Positions 54,043-64,000 of a stretch of 64,000 bases of DNA are shown piece after piece (positions within the stretch are counted from its first letter, which is position 1; the number at the start of each line of letters is the position of its first letter). The notes beneath the pieces were generated by a model. It was not told the origin of the DNA. It made no database searches and saw only the letters and a list, made by a program, of their open reading frames with translations. Both the position numbers and the translations under genes were made by a program. The stretch is from Cordylochernes scorpioides (lineage: Eukaryota > Arthropoda > Arachnida > Pseudoscorpiones > Chernetidae), in the NCBI GenBank assembly GCA_030710605.1, contig CP092864.1, positions 139,607,418-139,671,417 on the forward strand. The letters run 5' to 3'.

Positions 54043-54372
54043 AGTAAAACGTGCTAACATGCTATTAGAGGAGAAAAACTAATATATACACCAATAAATT
54101 TACATATTGAAGAGAAAATAGCGTAAAAAGAGAATAAAACATAAATATTTAAAATGAAATTTACATAATACAAGCGTGACGACTAAAAAATAAGCAATAA
54201 ACTTGAAAGAGATTAAAAACTAAGGTAAAATTATTATTAAAACGGCGACATCCCTACACCTAAAGAACAAAGAATAAAACAGTATATGGAAGTTAAAATC
54301 TACCAGACCAAGGAGGGTCCCACCCAGTGCTGCAACCATCTTTGAGATATAAGAGGGGGGGTGAAAGACAAG

Positions 54373-56321
54373 CTATTTATAAAGTATCTGGTAAATGTCT
54401 GGGAGGTCTATTTTGCGGTTACAACTATTGTTTTGTGTGGAAATAATAGATTCTAGGCAGAGTCGGTGATATTTGTTATGTATATGCCGGTATTTAACTT
54501 GAGGATGGTCGAGATCAAAACTATGGCCTGTTTGTGCTATATGCGTGAAAATTAAGGATTTGGGATCTTTATTGCGGATGTTACGTCTGTGATGCCAGTA
54601 GTTCTTCCTGTTTCTCCAACATAAGAAGTTGGGCAATCCAGGCACTGTATGGAATAAACTGCGCCGGTAGAGTTTATGGGTAGGGTGGGTTTGTCAGATT
54701 TGGTGATGTGATGTCTAAGGATGGTGGCTAAGCTGGGGGGACTATTGTAGAGAACTTTTATGCCGTATGGTCGTAGGACTCTGGAAATGGATACTGCGGC
54801 AGGGGAGAACGGGAGCCAACAAGTGGCCCTGTGAATTGTAGTGGCTCTTTGGACACGTGGATCAAAAGTATGTTTTACTATGAAATCTATGGGATAACCA
54901 GCGGTTGTTAATAAGGAATGGATTCTAGATCTCTCTATTGTTTTAAAAATGGGTAAGGAACAATGGGTAACAATTCTTTTAGTTAAGGTCCTGACTGTAT
55001 TAATTTTAAAGGAGATGGGACTATTGGAGGAGAAATGCGTATATTGGGGAGGGATATGCTTCTTATGAAAAACAGAGGTGTGAAAAGACTGAGGGGTGCG
55101 AATAATAAGGATGTCTAGGAAAGGCAAAACAGAACCTATTTCTGTTTCGTATGTAAACTTAATATGGGGGTTGAAATCGTGCAAGGTGCTGTATGTGAGT
55201 TGAAGGCTGTCTGTTTTAATAATGCAAAAGATATCATCTACATATCTCCTCCAATAGTAAATATCGGAAGGGAGGGCTTGATTGATCCACGCGTCCAAAG
55301 AACCCATGACTATTTCAGAGATGATTGATGATAGGGGACTACCCATAGGGGTTCCTCTGGTCTGTTTATAAAACTGCTTGTTGAAGGTGAAAGTGCAGAC
55401 AGAGAGGCAGAGAGAAGCCAGTTGCAGGATATGGGAGGCTGTTTGTGTGTCAATGTTATTGGCAACCAGGAACGATTGCAACTTGTCAGCAATGAGAGAG
55501 TGTGGCAGTGAGAGGTATAAGGACGTGACATCAAAAGACACCATACTGTGTAGGGGTGGTGGTTGTAAATTAAGGAGGTCTTCTATGAAACTGGGGGGGT
55601 GCGTAATGCTGTATGTGTTAGGATGGTCTTTCATGAGAGGGGACAAAAAACTTACCAAAAACTTGGCTACAGAGTAGGCTGGAGAAAGATGATAAGCTAT
55701 TATGGGCCTGAGTGGGACCCCCGGCTTGTGTATCTTAGGCAAGCCATAAATATAAGCTTCCCTATCCAGGCAAGATGTAAATAGGACAAATTGATCAGGT
55801 GTGATGATGCTGGATTTCTTCATTTCGCATAGCGCCTTTCTGAATGATTTGGTCAACGCAAGATTTTCCTGGGGTGAAATGGAAGAAAAGGTAGTGTTGT
55901 CCTGGAGAATGTCCGTCATCTTAGAAAGATAGTCTGAGCGGTCAAGTACGACAGTGTGGCTTCCTTTGTCAGCTTTAATGAAAATGAGAGACTTGTAACT
56001 TTGCAACTTCTTAATGATCTGGCGATGTCTATTGTTGGAAGGTGGTATCTGTGAGGGTCTGCTGAGAATTTGAACTGCGGCGTTTCGTACTTTAAGAGTT
56101 TCAAGATGATTAAGTGACCTTGTGACGCCTTCGATTCCGGCAATTATTCTAGGGATGTCCGGTTTAGCTGGGGGGATGAATTGAAGACCTAACGCTAAGA
56201 TCCTCTCCTCTCTATCAGAAAGCTTGGTTGAAGACAGATTTAGGACGTTGGGAAGAGCAGATCCCGTGGACTCGGCGACATCAGGAAAATTAAATTTTAT
56301 ACCACCAATTTTAAATACCAC
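54373..56321 (-). pseudogene. PLE2 minus arm: RT and GIY-YIG with frame break
   Basis: Main frame 56321-54552 (589 codons): N-terminal conserved block, RT motifs FIKADKGSHTVVLDRSDY, GLPKIHKPGVPLRP, MVSFDVTSLYLSLP, RGTPMGSPLSSIISEIVMGS and WRRYVDDIFC. These are all the signature RT blocks, including YVDD. Then comes a GIY-YIG start YSIQCLDCPTSYVGETGRT. The nuclease continues in another frame (54645-54373: HRRNIRNKDPKS, IAQTGHSFDL, CLESIIS). The break is in the GETGR region and also loses some residues there. The longer of the two arms. Confidence 0.85.
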
Positions 56322-56356
56322 CTTCCAACAATAGACATCGCCAGATCATTAAGAAG

Positions 56357-57990
56357 TTGCAAAGTTACAAGTCTCTCATTTTCATTAAAGCTGACAAAGG
56401 AAGCCACACTGTCGTACTTGACCGCTCAGACTATCTTTCTAAGATGACGGACATTCTCCAGGACAACACTACCTTTTCTTCCATTTCACCCCAGGAAAAT
56501 CTTGCGTTGACCAAATCATTCAGAAAGGCGCTATGCGAAATGAAGAAATCCAGCATCATCACACCTGATCAATTTGTCCTATTTACATCTTGCCTGGATA
56601 GGGAAGCTTATATTTATGGCTTGCCTAAGATACACAAGCCGGGGGTCCCACTCAGGCCCATAATAGCTTATCATCTTTCTCCAGCCTACTCTGTAGCCAA
56701 GTTTTTGGTAAGTTTTTTGTCCCCTCTCATGAAAGACCATCCTAACACATACAGCATTACGCACCCCCCCAGTTTCATAGAAGACCTCCTTAATTTACAA
56801 CCACCACCCCTACACAGTATGGTGTCTTTTGATGTCACGTCCTTATACCTCTCACTGCCACACTCTCTCATTGCTGACAAGTTGCAATCGTTCCTGGTTG
56901 CCAATAACATTGACACACAAACAGCCTCCCATATCCTGCAACTGGCTTCTCTCTGCCTCTCTGTCTGCACTTTCACCTTCAACAAGCAGTTTTATAAACA
57001 GACCAGAGGAACCCCTATGGGTAGTCCCCTATCATCAATCATCTCTGAAATAGTCATGGGTTCTTTGGACGCGTGGATCAATCAAGCCCTCCCTTCCGAT
57101 ATTTACTATTGGAGGAGATATGTAGATGATATCTTTTGCATTATTAAAACAGACAGCCTTCAACTCACATACAGCACCTTGCACGATTTCAACCCCCATA
57201 TTAAGTTTACATACGAAACAGAAATAGGTTCTGTTTTGCTTTTCCTAGACATCCTTATTATTCGCACCCCTCAGTCTTTTCACACCTCTGTTTTTCATAA
57301 GAAGCATATCCCTCCCCAATATACGCATTTCTCCTCCAATAGTCCCATCTCCTTTAAAATTAATACAGTCAGGACCTTAACTAAAAGAATTGTTACCCAT
57401 TGTTCCTTACCCATTTTTAAAACAATAGAGAGATCTAGAATCCATTCCTTATTAACAACCGCTGGTTATCCCATAGATTTCATAGTAAAACATACTTTTG
57501 ATCCACGTGTCCAAAGAGCCACTACAATTCACAGGGCCACTTGTTGGCTCCCGTTCTCCCCTGCCGCAGTATCCATTTCCAGAGTCCTACGACCATACGG
57601 CATAAAAGTTCTCTACAATAGTCCCCCCAGCTTAGCCACCATCCTTAGACATCACATCACCAAATCTGACAAACCCACCCTACCCATAAACTCTACCGGC
57701 GCAGTTTATTCCATACAGTGCCTGGATTGCCCAACTTCTTATGTTGGAGAAACAGGAAGAACTACTGGCATCACAGACGTAACATCCGCAATAAAGATCC
57801 CAAATCCTTAATTTTCACGCATATAGCACAAACAGGCCATAGTTTTGATCTCGACCATCCTCAAGTTAAATACCGGCATATACATAACAAATATCACCGA
57901 CTCTGCCTAGAATCTATTATTTCCACACAAAACAATAGTTGTAACCGCAAAATAGACCTCCCAGACATTTACCAGATACTTTATAAATAG
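56357..57990 (+). pseudogene. PLE2 plus arm: RT and GIY-YIG with same frame break
   Basis: 484 codons from QSYKSLIF onward, matching the minus arm throughout except Pro to Leu at the FLDIL motif (VLLFLDIL). The same frame break occurs after GETGRT, and the nuclease end continues at 57718-57990. 5'-truncated relative to the minus arm by about 90 residues. The extreme similarity indicates a recent event. Confidence 0.85.
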
Positions 57991-58324
57991 CTTGTCTTTC
58001 ACCCCCCCCTCTTATATCTCAAAGATGGTTGCAGCACTGGGTGGGACCCTCCTTGGTCTGGTAGATTTTAACTTCCATATACTGTTTTATTCTTTGTTCT
58101 TTAGGTGTAGGGATGTCGCCGTTTTAATAATAATTTTACCTTAGTTTTTAATCTCTTTCAAGTTTATTGCTTATTTTTTAGTCGTCACGCTTGTATTATG
58201 TAAATTTCATTTTAAATATTTATGTTTTATTCTCTTTTTACGCTATTTTCTCTTCAATATGTAAATTTATTGGTGTATATATTAGTTTTTCTCCTCTAAT
58301 AGCATGTTAGCACGTTTTACTATC

Positions 58325-58366
58325 CACGCCCGATGAAGAACGTTCTGTTCGAAAGCTTGCGGTAAT
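58325..58366 (+). ncRNA. Hammerhead-like motif, PLE2 plus arm
   Basis: CCACGC, CCGATGA, extra A, GAAC/GTTC, GAAA (58351-58354), GCTT, GCGGT. Differs from the minus arm at one stem I position (GCGG versus GTGG). Confidence 0.55.
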
Positions 58367-58459
58367 AAAGAAATCTACACAAGAAGCTCCTCTTATTGTT
58401 TATTATTGTTTTAATGATCGTTTTAAAGAGTTTAATTTCTACAACATTAGTTTAATATG

Positions 58460-59800
58460 TAACTCTTTTTCTCGGGGAATGAAGCGTGTCTTATGCCTTT
58501 TCTGTAAGAACAAAAATAGTGCCACGATTTTTTTCTATCTTGAAAATATTTTGAAGATATTCCATTTTATAAAATTTGAGAGAGAATATGAAAAAAAAAT
58601 CTTTTTTAAAAATATTAAATATAAGATTTTTCAAATAAAAAATAAGTTTAGTATTTTAAACATGTATATTCAAGCAAAAACCGTATGTAGGTTTCAGTGT
58701 TCATAAAAAAAAAAAAAAAAAAATTCATTGAATTATTAGCCGATCACTTAAAATCAAACTCTTTATCAATTGTTTTGCTTCTGTTTCGATTTTTACGTAA
58801 AGCAGAGCTTTAAATAAACAGTTTTTAGGAGTTACAAATTCTCAGGAAATGCCCTCTAGTCAATTAGATTGTTTTAAAATAAATGGAAAGACTCAGGAAT
58901 ACGCCCTCACAGATTTCACACGCGTTTTTATCTCTCTTTGGTTTAAATATTCTGAAATCCAAAAATATTAAAAACGAACAACGACCTGTTTTAAAAAGTA
59001 AGAATTCAAACGGAAAACTTTTTTTACGCACGCAGTTTATAATTAAATGGTGAGATTCACATTCAACGGACCATCGGAGATTGTATTATTTATAATATAT
59101 ATATATGCGATGTCTGTCTGTCCGATGTCGTCGTCTGCCTGTGATGCACGATTTCAACTGGAAGTTGAAACATGATATTCTCGACGATTTTTCATGACCT
59201 AATAGGAAGAAGAATTACAAAAATTCAGTTTTCTATCTCAAACCTTCTTGAAATTACAAGAAAAACCCGTAAAAATAAAGATAAATATTAACTTATCTGT
59301 TACAATCAAATAATCTGCTTCAAATATAATCATGCATATATTTATATTCCATAATATAATGGATAATATATTATGGATTGCTCTATTTGCAGAATATTTA
59401 TATTCCATTATAGCATCAATAATTATTTTTAATAAATATTTACAAGTCTTCAAAATTTTTGATTTTATTGTTAAAAAAAAAAAAAAAAAAAGGCCTAATC
59501 CTAATTAATAGTTTAAATATTTTGATCAAATGGGTCATAGTTCTGTTATTTAAATGTGACTCAGTTAAAGAAGGTTCCAAACAATTGAATTCTCATTGCG
59601 AGTGAGCAAGTTAAAAAATGCTGAAATAGCCAAATTTATATTCAAAAAGCTTTTATATGAGTTAAATAAAAATGAGGCACCTGGATGTGGCTGGTATATA
59701 TACCATCATATATATGATAATAGAATAATTAAAAGAACTATATGGAAATACTACCTCTTAAAGTGATTAGTTTCCTCCATTTTTTTCACATTAGGTATAG
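58460..59800. other. AT-rich sequence, nothing recognised
   Basis: Long A/T runs and no family resemblance. Open frames here are AT-rich noise without splice borders. Confidence 0.4.
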
Positions 59801-59804
59801 ATTT

Positions 59805-60185
59805 TAACTCCGCCTTTGCCGGTCCCCAAGCCCGGATGAAAAAGGAGGAGGGGGGAGCAGTAACAAGCTCACTAAAAAACCTGGACTCAGCAGGCCTGGA
59901 TGATAGTACCCTGTAAGGGCTCCTAATCTAGGAATACAGGATGAACAGTGTTTGTACTCCATGTTAGGAGTGGCTGCTCATGGTGTCAGTTCCTCATGCC
60001 AGAGGCGGCCATTTCTTTTGGAGCTAAATCTGCCTGCCACTGAGTAGTGCTCCCAGTCTTAATGACAAAGGCAGACGCATTCTACTTCACCCAGTCATGA
60101 TGGTTGTCAAACAGACACCATCAAGGGTCACAACTTGATACCCTAATGATTGAGTGGAGATAAGAAAGAAGAAGAAGAGAAGAAG
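59805..60185 (+). mobile_element. SINE-like element with LINE-B tail
   Basis: CTCCGCCTTTGCCGGTCCCC head and GTGGAGATAAGAAAGAAGAA tail; longest copy, includes a LINE-B-derived segment before the tail. Confidence 0.6.
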
Positions 60186-60219
60186 GTATAGATTTACACT
60201 TATTAGTGAAACATAAACA

Positions 60220-61330
60220 TAAGGTAATAAGACCAAATCCAAATAAATAATGTTTTTATAATCTAAACTCCAAATTGTGACTTATCATAGTGAAACATAG
60301 TTTCACACTTACATTACTTTTAGCTCTATTTAAATAAAACTAAAAAAGCTTTGAACTGGCTGTTATTCTAGATCTATTTATAGAATGGACTAATATTCTA
60401 GTAATAATATATATTTCAACTTTTTGTCTAATTTTTCAACCTTTCATTTACTCAATTTTTACTTTTCAGGTGTGAAAAGATATTAAAAAAAAATATATAT
60501 ATATATAAATTTTATACCTAAAATAGCCATTAGACAAAAAACTGCTGAGTGGTTCAGGTGTAGATTGGGGTGTATCTTGCGCGGAGTTTCTGGAATGGAT
60601 GATAATTCCTGCGCAGAAAGGCAGAGTAAGGTGAGTAGATCTAACCTCTGTCTGTGGTTCAGGTTCTGATCAAAGAACCTAAAATAGTCTTAATGGGTTT
60701 TCTGTATAGAAATAAAGCATTTTTTGTGAGATTAAGAAAAATGTGTTCATGATTTAATTCTAATGAAAAAATGATTTCATCAGAAAATATAATAAAAAAC
60801 ACAGAAAGGTATCTTCATTTTATTTTATAGTATTACAACAATGTCATATACAGTTAAACCTCTTTAATTTGACACCCCAAGGATTAGAGCTTTCGGTTGA
60901 ATTAAAGTTAGTTAGATGATTTCATCACAACATTCACTGCTTGTGGATGCTTTTATAGGACAACCAAATATATAATTAAAAACTAATAATTTTATAAAAT
61001 ACTCTTGTAATATATTTTAATTAATAATGTGAATTTTTTGGATATCATATTGGGACTTAGATAATAAGTCAGTGGATGAGAGGGTAACACGCTCGATTCC
61101 CGACAGTCATGAACCGGGATTGAATCCCTCGTTAAAAATTGTTTAATATGTGAATAACCTTCACAATATTATTCACTGTTTCAATTATCATGAACTAGGT
61201 TGCTCTTGCTGAGCGGTACCTATTAATGTGATTTGAACCAGGCATTGGGACTTTTGAAATAAAAAGTTGGGGGTCGGCGGTATAAACCATCCATTTCCGA
61301 CAGCCATGAACCAGGATCAAATCATGCATT
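60220..61330. other. Repeat scraps and AT-rich sequence
   Basis: RZ2 fragment at 60220-60290; pogo-like end CAGTTAAACCTCTTTAATTT at about 60851; SINE-head fragments at about 61071-61130 and 61267-61325. No gene seen. Confidence 0.45.
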
Positions 61331-61334
61331 GTAC

Positions 61335-61605
61335 TTTTTTATATTGCTACGGCGTTTTATGTTTTCACAAGTCCATATCTCAGAAGAAGGCCAAGTGACA
61401 CTCACTCCTCACTTTCTTACTGCTACTCTTTTTGTGTTGTTTTTCTTGCTTCCCTCTTTCTCTTTCTTGTTTTTTCTTTTTTTTTCTTTTTCTTCTATCT
61501 ATATCGTTGTTTCCTTTGTCTCACTGCTCTGTTCTTATGCATACCTCTGGTGAATCCTGTATAGGGTCAGTGACCCTAATTAAAGGCTTTTTGTTGTTGT
61601 TGCAT
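61335..61605 (+). mobile_element. LINE-C 3' end
   Basis: Begins in the same sequence as 15453 onward; ends AAAGGCTTTTTGTTGTTGTT. Confidence 0.6.
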
Positions 61606-61993
61606 TGTACTTTTTTTTTGGTAAAGAACCTGTTCATATTATTTATTGTAAATAACATAAGTTAGGGGTTGCTCTTTTTGAACGGTACCTGATATATTTT
61701 GGAACATGGGACGTTTTATTTAATTTTTTTTTCATATTGTTTCATGATTACCTTTAAGTGATGGATAAAAATGCATTAATACATTAGTGAACAAAGGAAA
61801 AATTATATTAGGATGCATTAGCGCACCATTGTTGTGAAAATTCAAAACTATTATAGACGTGTATGATTCTTTTAAAAATTAAATAATTTCTACTGCCCTT
61901 ACTGCAATGGAAAAAAATTAATTGGAGGGCCTGGCTCATCAGTGGTGAACCCTCCAGTGGTTTCGCTAATTTAATCTACCATAGTCTATAATA

Positions 61994-62144
61994 AACACAA
62001 GGTAATAAGACCAAATCCAAATAAATAAATAGTGTGTGACGTTTCGGTAACAGCGTTGTTACCGAAACGTCACACACTATTTATTTATTTGGATTAGGTC
62101 TTATTACCTTGGGTTTATAATCTATAATCCAAATTGTGCCTTAT
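61994..62144. repeat. RZ2 palindrome with 14 bp TSD
   Basis: CATAGTCTATAATA at 61980-61993 and 62145-62158. Nearly perfect inverted arms meet in GGTAACAGCGTTGTTACC, the ribozyme stem II; no CTGANGA core remains. Confidence 0.8.
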
Positions 62145-62329
62145 CATAGTCTATAATAGTTTCAAAAGGAAAAATTACAAATAATATTTTAATATTGGAC
62201 CAGGATGTATTAACATTCACCTATACCATCCAATAACCACAAGGATAGAATTACTGTGGTGATAGAATTGTCAAAATACCACCAGGTTGATAAACCCAGA
62301 TTGTCTCTGCTAACTATGAAGACAACAAC

Positions 62330-62635
62330 AACAACAAAAAGCCTTTATTCAGGGTCACTGACCCTATACAGGATTCACCAGAGGTATGCATAAGAACAAA
62401 GCAGTGAGACAAAGGAAACAACAATATAGACAAGAAGAAAAAAAAAATAAGAAAGAGAAAGAGGGAAGCAAGAAAAATAACACAAAAAGAGTAGCAGTAA
62501 GAAAGTGAGGAGTGAGTGTCTCTTGGCCTTCTTCTGAGATATGGACTTGTGGAAACCATAAAACGCTGTAGCAATATACTTATTCTGGGTCATATTGTCA
62601 ATTATTGATGGAAGTGAAGCACAGAGGCTAACTAT
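62330..62635 (-). mobile_element. LINE-C 3' end
   Basis: Minus-strand copy starting (CAA)n AAAAGCCTTTATTCAGGG; same block as 15370-15715. Confidence 0.6.
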
Positions 62636-62825
62636 GAAGACATTCCCACTAGAGGACTCCCCTCTCTCCCTACACAAAGGAGAGTTTTCATCATCAAAAT
62701 TATAGTTGTTATTGATTAGCAACTCTCTTATAATGATAAAGCACAATTTGGATTATAGATTAGAACTACAAGGTAATTAGACCAAGTCCAAATAAATGAA
62801 TAGTGTGTGACGATTCAGTAATAAC

Positions 62826-63190
62826 ATAACTCCGCCCTTGCCGGTCCCAAGACCGGATGAAAAAGGAGGAGGGGGAGCAGTAACAAGCTCACTAAAAAAC
62901 CTAGGCTCAGCTGGCCCGGCTGATAGTACCCTGTTAGGGCTCCTAATCCAGGGATACAGGATGAGCAGCGTTTGTGGCTGCACATGGCGTCTGTTCCTCA
63001 TGTCAGAGGCGGCCATTTCTTTTGGAGCTAAGTCAGTGGCCTGCCACTGAGTAGTGCTCCCAGTCTTAATGACAAAGGCAGACGCATTTTACTTCACCCA
63101 ATCATGATGATTGTCCCTCGGCAGACACATTCAAAAGGCTCAAGCTTTACAAGCTGATTGAGTGGAGATAAGAAAGAAGAAGAAGAGTAA
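62826..63190 (+). mobile_element. SINE-like element with LINE-B tail
   Basis: CTCCGCCCTTGCCGGTCCC head; tail GTGGAGATAAGAAAGAAGAA. Inserted in an RZ2 copy whose halves lie at about 62740-62825 and 63190-63260. Confidence 0.6.
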
Positions 63191-63516
63191 TAGCATTGTT
63201 ACCGAAATGTCGCGCACTATTAATTTATTTAGATTAGCTCTTATTTTCTTGTAGAACTCTCTGATAAGAAGACAGACTCTGCAACTAGGTGTTCTTTACA
63301 GGGAGATTCTACTGCACCTGTTTCAGCATCTTTGTATCATCATCAGTAGAGCTTAGCCCCTTTTTTTATTGACGACACATAGCATATCTTTCTAATTTTA
63401 AATATATTTTAATATTTTTAAAGGTGATTGTTTTTCATTCTTTATGGCAAACTATTTTTCTCTTTTGCACAAATATATACACAGTAGAATACCTCTCAAT
63501 AAAGGACACCTAAATG

Positions 63517-63616
63517 NNNNNNNNNNNNNNNNNNNNNNNNNNNNNNNNNNNNNNNNNNNNNNNNNNNNNNNNNNNNNNNNNNNNNNNNNNNNNNNNNNNN
63601 NNNNNNNNNNNNNNNN
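63517..63616. other. Assembly gap
   Basis: 100 Ns between pogo-MITE and RZ2-like flanks. Confidence 0.99.
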
Positions 63617-63761
63617 ATATTATTTGGATTAGGTCTTATTTTCTTGTATCTATAAAACATGATTATGTTTAAATAGAATTTTAAAGAAAAACTTTTTTTT
63701 AATGATCAATTTATAACTGTGAAAACCTAACCAGACCCTGATATATCCCTGTGCTACATAC

Positions 63762-63865
63762 CTTGGTGTAGATAATGATGAGGTGGGACACTGCCCAGAA
63801 GGGAAGGTACCAGAGGTGGAAGTAGAGGGCCATCTGTAGGGGCAGACTGCATGTCAGGAGACTGC
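63762..63865 (-). CDS. TMEM17-like exon
   Basis: Minus-strand exon of 104 bases, acceptor GGTGTGCAG before 63865 and donor GTATGT after 63762. Reads SLLTCSLPLQMALYFHLWYL then PFWAVSHLIIIYTK. The S-L-x-L-Q-M-x-L-Y-F-N-x-(Y)-(F/L)-P-x-W start of the first membrane segment is that of TMEM17, a component of the MKS/tectonic complex at the ciliary transition zone. Other TMEM17 exons should lie on both sides, one set beyond the window. An alternative acceptor (CCTACAG) closer to the donor is possible. Confidence 0.62.
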
Positions 63866-63943
63866 CTGCACACCCCGCTTCTTTATAAACTGGAGGAACA
63901 CTATAGCCCTGAATATAAATCCCCCTCTAATACTGATCAATTA

Positions 63944-64000
63944 CAGTAGAACTTCCATGAGAATACTCTCACTAGAGGACACCTCTCTACAAAATAAAGT
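63944..64000. mobile_element. Pogo-like MITE, cut by window end
   Basis: TACAGTAGAACTTCCATGAG and GAGGACACCTCTCTACAAA; family start only. Fragments also at 63253-63315 and 63482-63516. Confidence 0.5.

Larger units (their letters stand above)
53951..58444. mobile_element. Palindromic Penelope-like element (PLE2), 4.5 kb
   Basis: Two nearly identical copies lie 5'-to-5', centre about 56320. The insertion is flanked by a 14 bp duplication CATTAGTTTAATAT at 53937-53950 and 58445-58458. Each arm ends in an HHR-like motif and then AATAAAGAAATCTACACAAG. Confidence 0.88.

Noticed and set aside
55378-56985. Mirror-image frames (for example 99 and 74 codons) in PLE2
   Set aside because: Antisense or out-of-frame shadows of the RT, duplicated only because the element is palindromic.
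54373-57990. Telomerase-like reverse transcriptase gene
   Set aside because: YVDD motif, GIY-YIG domain, TSD and palindromic structure identify a Penelope-like element.
15370-62640. LTR retrotransposons suggested by the large repeated blocks
   Set aside because: No LTR pair with TG...CA ends, primer binding site or gag/protease/integrase sequence was found; the blocks are LINE 3' ends, SINEs, MITEs or PLE-type repeats.

Overview
This is nuclear DNA from an animal. Host genes are split by long introns with GT/AG borders, and most of the window is transposable-element sequence. The Tc1 transposase, R1-like, Jockey-like and Penelope-like elements fit an invertebrate, most likely an arthropod; I cannot name the species. 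Two 100-base runs of N (42893-42992 and 63517-63616) are assembly gaps.

Host genes. (1) A FAM8A1-like RDD-domain protein, minus strand, 393-1001. (2) VPS37B, an ESCRT-I subunit, minus strand. Four coding exons (24202-24339, 16102-16273, 12871-12953, 7422-7679) join without a frame break to give 216 residues. (3) The first two coding exons of a syntaxin, plus strand (25317-25349 and 42542-42628). Its start lies about 1 kb from the VPS37B start, head to head. (4) A terminal exon at 46400-46546, plus strand, in compatible phase but without recognisable syntaxin sequence. (5) One exon of a TMEM17-like ciliary transition-zone protein, minus strand, 63762-63865. (6) A tRNA-Gly(GCC), minus strand, 46056-46126.

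Mobile DNA by region. 1.4-6.5 kb: decayed non-LTR retrotransposons on opposite strands. 8.5-12.5 kb: a Tc1/mariner element split by a palindromic Penelope-like element (PLE). 13-24 kb: LINE 3' ends, MITEs, SINEs, Helitrons and ribozyme-bearing repeats inside VPS37B introns. 25-42 kb: syntaxin intron 1, packed with the same families plus a minisatellite at 39.9-41.0 kb. 42.7-46.4 kb: a LINE whose leader carries a 2A-like peptide, and a Helitron-like segment around the tRNA. 53.95-58.44 kb: a young palindromic PLE of 4.5 kb. The rest is AT-rich sequence with dispersed repeats.

Main observation. Many repeats here carry hammerhead ribozyme (HHR) cores of the form CTGANGA, stem II, GAAA, short stem III, cleavage site, stem I. 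They occur at the 3' ends of PLE copies and in two families of short non-autonomous repeats, called RZ1 and RZ2 here. Some RZ copies lie head to tail. Five RZ2 copies are flanked by 11-14 bp target-site duplications, like the 12 and 14 bp duplications of the two PLE insertions. In every family stem III is a short palindrome (AGCT, ACGT or ACGCGT). I read this as a retrozyme-like system of small ribozyme elements probably mobilised by PLE reverse transcriptase. HHRs in PLEs and animal retrozymes are known as classes; the families and their density here may be new.
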